DNA from: Pseudoalteromonas rhizosphaerae
GTDB lineage: Bacteria; Pseudomonadota; Gammaproteobacteria; Enterobacterales; Alteromonadaceae
NCBI RefSeq assembly: GCF_902498845.1
Contig: NZ_CABVLM010000010.1
Coordinates: 1 to 64,000, forward strand
DNA: 64,000 nt
Direction: 5' to 3'
Position numbers and translations under genes: made by a program. Positions within the stretch are counted from its first letter, which is position 1. Every line of letters begins with the position of its first letter. Below are positions 60,726 through 64,000 of the stretch, piece by piece. The notes under the pieces are model-generated. The model made no database searches. It was not told the DNA's origin and saw only the letters and a list, made by a program, of their open reading frames with translations.

Positions 60726-62609
60726 TTAAAACAACGACTCAAATGTCCCATCAGGAAATAATATACCAGGCACCCCTCTTACCGCAGTTACATCTGCGAT
60801 TTGTGTATCGCCAAAATATAATCCACCACTGTAGTTGCGACCTTTTTGCTTAACATCTAACCAGCGACCTTGAGCACCGTGGATCACGGCATTAATATTA
60901 TTGCCTACTGTACGTAAGTTAATTTCAAGTGCTCTATTCTTTAGCCGTAAGGCAATCTCTGCATTGGTAATATCAGCTAAACGATTCAAACGACCAACAT
61001 AAGCAAACTGAAAATCCGGTGCGCCATTTAATGGCGTTATCAATTGCACAGCAAATGCAAGATTCTGTGTAGCTTCATTTATAAATGGCGTTGCTTCGAT
61101 TGCTTGTAAGTTAAACTGTGTCGTTTGATTTTCACTAACAAGCTGACCTTTAAAGTCAAAACCAGATACCACTGTCACAAGCTCTTCAAAAGGAGTAACG
61201 AAGCGATCGGCGTTTAGCTTTATGTCACCTGTTAACACACCGCTATTGGCACTTTCTAATGATACCGTTGTCTCTATATTCAGCTGCCCGGTTGTTTCAC
61301 TTTGATCATTTGAAAATGGATCGTCAGTACCATCAAACGACAGCACTAAATCACTCACATCGGCGTTTAGTTGAGTATCTTGGCCTATCACTTTAGCACT
61401 CATAATACCGGAGACTTTATTACCCAACAGTCCACTTACTTGCCATTGTGGAATATTTAAATCTAGTTGTACGTCATGATCATCATACTGGCCACTAATA
61501 GCCCAAGAATAAGGGGATTGTTGGTAGTTTATTGTCAGTCCCTGTAAATTATAAACTCCCGCGTCGGTATTATTTAATGGCGAAAAATTATAGAGCACGT
61601 CATAAAGCACATTCCCTAAAACGATAATAGCTTGTTGCGAGTCTTCGCCTAATATTGTTTCAAATTCAGTCAGCTTTTGTTTGAGCTCATCACTGTACGT
61701 TTGCTCTTGTAAGCGTGCCACACCTATTATATTACGCACATCTTCGAGTAACTCACGAGAGTGTAATTGCTCTTCATCTCGTTCTTGTGGCGAAATATTG
61801 CTAGCACTCCCAATCATAACGAGCTGTTGTTTGACCTCTCCAACGACGGATTGTAATAATTGATTACCATCTTCATTAAGTAAATTTTCTGACACATAGC
61901 GATCTGCAAAAGTACGATAAAGTGGCAAACTTGCTAACTGGGCCTGTTGTTCTACCACCGTATTATTGGCTGTATTTAAGCTCGCCTCGATATCCGCAGC
62001 TCTTTTTAAGATCACACCAAAAGTCAGTGCATTAGTAAGCACCTCAGCTTCAAGGTTGTCATTTAGTTGGCTGTGAGTAAGGTGATAAAAAGGTGTCGCA
62101 CTCAAGCTCTGCGTGGTTATGCTTATGTCTAAGTTATTGTCGCTAATCACTGAGCTGATCGGTGATAAATAGACCTTATTTTCGCCCGGAGCTGCAAAAA
62201 AATCAGCGCGGTAACTTAATGTCATATCCATCACTTCTTGATAATCAATACGACGATTGGCATTCCCATCATTCGGATTATTTCTGACTGTGCGACCACA
62301 ACCTGCAAAACTTGGACATGTTAACGTCGTTGCATTTGAGGTAAATTCAACATGATGAAAATTTAAAGTTGTGGCTGATAAAGTAACATCGTTAATATCT
62401 GCAACGTCAATATTTTTTATAGAGCCCGTGTTATCATTGATGATCGTTAATGTACCCGCAGTGGATTGCCAAGGAGCAATATAAAAGCTTACCGTAGAAG
62501 ACGTTTCCAGCATGGCCGGTAAAGTATCTGCTGTGCCATTATCTGATGAGCCACCACAACCAACTAATGACATAAGTAAACTAACTGATATAAGTTTTTT
62601 AAACATCAC
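60726..62609 (-). CDS. Large lipoprotein, unknown function
   Basis: 627 aa with lipoprotein signal (LMSLVGCGGSS, Cys18). After the linker there is an N-terminal beta-rich part with a Cys pair (LTCPSFAGCGRT), a helical middle (about 220-320) and a C-terminal half of amphipathic beta strands (TQLNADVSDLVLSF, LTGDIKLNADRF, QLVSENQTTQFNLQAIEA). I do not recognise a family. It lies 6 bp after an outer-membrane protein gene in the same direction; the two are probably made together. Confidence 0.7.
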   Translation of the reverse strand: MMFKKLISVSLLMSLVGCGGSSDNGTADTLPAMLETSSTVSFYIAPWQSTAGTLTIINDNTGSIKNIDVADINDVTLSATTLNFHHVEFTSNATTLTCPSFAGCGRTVRNNPNDGNANRRIDYQEVMDMTLSYRADFFAAPGENKVYLSPISSVISDNNLDISITTQSLSATPFYHLTHSQLNDNLEAEVLTNALTFGVILKRAADIEASLNTANNTVVEQQAQLASLPLYRTFADRYVSENLLNEDGNQLLQSVVGEVKQQLVMIGSASNISPQERDEEQLHSRELLEDVRNIIGVARLQEQTYSDELKQKLTEFETILGEDSQQAIIVLGNVLYDVLYNFSPLNNTDAGVYNLQGLTINYQQSPYSWAISGQYDDHDVQLDLNIPQWQVSGLLGNKVSGIMSAKVIGQDTQLNADVSDLVLSFDGTDDPFSNDQSETTGQLNIETTVSLESANSGVLTGDIKLNADRFVTPFEELVTVVSGFDFKGQLVSENQTTQFNLQAIEATPFINEATQNLAFAVQLITPLNGAPDFQFAYVGRLNRLADITNAEIALRLKNRALEINLRTVGNNINAVIHGAQGRWLDVKQKGRNYSGGLYFGDTQIADVTAVRGVPGILFPDGTFESLF

Positions 62610-62615
62610 AAGTCC

Positions 62616-63707
62616 TTAAAACGCTAACTTCAGGTACCAATTTACATTGGCATAATACGCTTTATCAATATCGAGATTATCAGTCTGTATATTGAAACCA
62701 AAATAATCGTTCTCGATACCAAGCAAAAATGCTTCACTTTTTATTTCATAACCACCAATTACTGCCCAATGATCCCAAAAGTGCATGCGTGCTTTTAATT
62801 GAGAAAACGTATCTTGATCAAATTGTTTAACCATCAGCTCAGTAGAAAACAAATCGTTAATGCGATAATCTGCATAAACTTTGATACGCACCGGCATATC
62901 AAATTTATGCGTGACTTCGTTGCCATACTCAGACGTTGCTAAGCGTACTGTTGGCTCAGTGACAATATCCCCATCATCGTTTTCAGTAAACGGGACCTCT
63001 GTTGTATAACCATTTGCAAAACCGCTTTTTTCATACTCAGTTTCATACAGTAAGTCTTGTGCAAGTAGCCCAACGCTTAAATCATGGTTTATTTTCCAAT
63101 TAACTGCTAAATCAACGCTGTACCCTAAGCCGGATGGGTTCTCATCTGGAGTAAATCGCTTAAATAAAATATCTTTCGAAAAATAAGAGTCGACTGTTAA
63201 TGCGCCTTGGATCTCATCACTATAGACTGTGCCTTCGACTTTCAGATCTTGAAAATGCGTACTAGCAAAAACCGTTAATTTAGGCGTTATTGTTAATGCG
63301 TCAGAGTCTAAAAATTTGAAATCATATAAAACAAACAACCCATTGGTGGTTGATTGCTTACCGTCTAGGTAATAAACATAATTTCTATCTTCAAAAGGCA
63401 GGTCATTTTTTTCAGTATGCAAATAACGCGCGGTATCCGCATCAAAGCTTAAAACATAATCAAAGCGGCTTTGATAACCGACTTTAAAATTTCCATAGCC
63501 AACACCAAACTCAAAAACATTATAAGTAAAGGCGCTATCACCGGATGTTAATGGAGCATCAAAATCATCTATAAATGCTTTAACTGGTTGGGTCTCTGTG
63601 TACACTTCTGAATCGAATGTGGTAAAGACTTGAAACTGCTCTGCAGCGTAACTAATAGGGGTAATTAAAAAAGCGGAAAATCCTAACGTGAGAATTTTTT
63701 TTTTCAT
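62616..63707 (-). CDS. Predicted outer-membrane beta-barrel protein
   Basis: 363 aa. Signal peptide (ITPISYA/AEQF), then many alternating strands (FEFGVGYGNFKVGYQSRFDYVL, INHDLSVGLLAQDLLY) and a C-terminal aromatic ending (VNWYLKLAF), the beta-barrel assembly signal. No family recognised. A run of ten A directly follows the start codon (MKKK). Middle gene of a minus-strand set with the truncated gene upstream and the lipoprotein downstream. Confidence 0.72.
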   Translation of the reverse strand: MKKKILTLGFSAFLITPISYAAEQFQVFTTFDSEVYTETQPVKAFIDDFDAPLTSGDSAFTYNVFEFGVGYGNFKVGYQSRFDYVLSFDADTARYLHTEKNDLPFEDRNYVYYLDGKQSTTNGLFVLYDFKFLDSDALTITPKLTVFASTHFQDLKVEGTVYSDEIQGALTVDSYFSKDILFKRFTPDENPSGLGYSVDLAVNWKINHDLSVGLLAQDLLYETEYEKSGFANGYTTEVPFTENDDGDIVTEPTVRLATSEYGNEVTHKFDMPVRIKVYADYRINDLFSTELMVKQFDQDTFSQLKARMHFWDHWAVIGGYEIKSEAFLLGIENDYFGFNIQTDNLDIDKAYYANVNWYLKLAF

Positions 63708-63734
63708 ACTTATTTCACTTGTTATTATTTTAGC

Positions 63735-63760
63735 TAAGAGGGAGAGTACTCTCCCTCTTA
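63735..63760. terminator. Palindrome between the partial gene and the barrel gene
   Basis: TAAGAGGGAGAGT / ACTCTCCCTCTTA, perfect 13-bp arms with no loop (effective loop GTAC). It lies between the partial gene and the barrel gene. No T run on the minus strand, so it may be an mRNA stability or partial-termination element. Confidence 0.5.
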
Positions 63761-63769
63761 AAGTTACTT

Positions 63770-64000
63770 TTACTTAGACGAATCTAAGAAAGTAATATCT
63801 GTGTAATCGATGACTTCGCCATCATAATATTTAACAGATATACCATTTGTTATTTCTGTAACCTGTCCGAATTCCGTAATCATATTATTGAAATTAGCAT
63901 TAACAGACCCAGAGAAATCTTCACCATCTCGAGCGCCAATGAACAACTCGTAACCAAACCCATTATGTAATTGAATTTCTAATCCGTAAAGGTCTTCTTG
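63770..64000 (-). CDS. 3' end of a gene running out of the window
   Basis: 77 codons open from the window edge to a TAA at 63772-63770, on the minus strand. It translates as QEDLYGLEIQLHNGFGYELF..., ending in DITFLDSSK. Acidic and aromatic-rich, it looks like the C-terminus of a secreted or surface protein with beta structure. It lies 62 bp upstream of the barrel gene, in the same direction. Family cannot be judged from the fragment. Confidence 0.7.
   Translation of the reverse strand, partial: QEDLYGLEIQLHNGFGYELFIGARDGEDFSGSVNANFNNMITEFGQVTEITNGISVKYYDGEVIDYTDITFLDSSK

Overview
The window is a piece of an AT-rich gammaproteobacterial chromosome, most likely a marine Alteromonadales of the Pseudoalteromonas type. 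The evidence is the gene content and gene order: tol-pal next to ruvCAB and tRNA-Lys, ybbAP/tesA, aat-bpt-infA opposite clpA-clpS-cspD and a monomeric isocitrate dehydrogenase, ribE opposite norM, and small families such as DUF3718, DUF3080 and CPXCG. Nearly all of it is ordinary core chromosome. There is no CRISPR array, no prophage and no intact insertion sequence. All family names come from reading the translated sequence by eye; no database search was run.

Layout. 1-8.4 kb, minus strand: three tandem tRNA-Lys genes, then cpoB-pal-tolB-tolA-tolR-tolQ (envelope constriction machine) and ruvB-ruvA-ruvC (Holliday junction processing). A 0.95 kb gap between tolQ and ruvB has no convincing protein gene but holds a plus-strand transcription unit with a good sigma70 promoter and an intrinsic terminator, a candidate small RNA of about 179 nt. 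8.5-12.4 kb: ybbP-ybbA (ABC exporter) back to back with tesA. 12.4-19.5 kb: tRNA-Pro(GGG), then an accessory-looking stretch with integrase-type direct repeats, a small recombinase-like protein, a YbjQ-domain protein, a PKD-type lipoprotein, a Zn-dependent phospholipase C homologue and a duplicated-domain OmpA protein. 19.5-26.6 kb, minus: LD-carboxypeptidase, greA, carB, carA, dapB; the carA leader holds a terminator hairpin and a short overlapping reading frame. 26.8-31.5 kb: NhaC-like antiporter, Tsx-like channel, two acetyltransferases, pssA.

31.8-43.7 kb: trxB, a long divergent acnB, the N-degron cluster (aat, bpt, infA, clpA, clpS, cspD) and monomeric icd. 43.9-50.3 kb: an amidohydrolase pair of which one member lacks the metal-binding motif, an HNH-like protein, DUF3718, DUF445, fructosamine kinase and CPXCG proteins. 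50.3-53.5 kb: ribE, norM, DUF3080 lipoprotein. 53.6-54.4 kb: two intact tRNA-Val(GAC) genes among five tRNA-like pseudogenes that share the same replaced anticodon arm. 54.4-60.7 kb: extradiol dioxygenase, DoxX, LysR regulator, UspA, SulP transporter and a solute-binding-like protein. 60.7-64 kb, minus: a lipoprotein, an outer-membrane barrel protein and the 3' end of a third gene.

The observations most worth a second look are the candidate small RNA at 5.8-6.0 kb, the tRNA-Val pseudogene array, the carAB leader, the half-dead amidohydrolase pair and the long-form aconitase.
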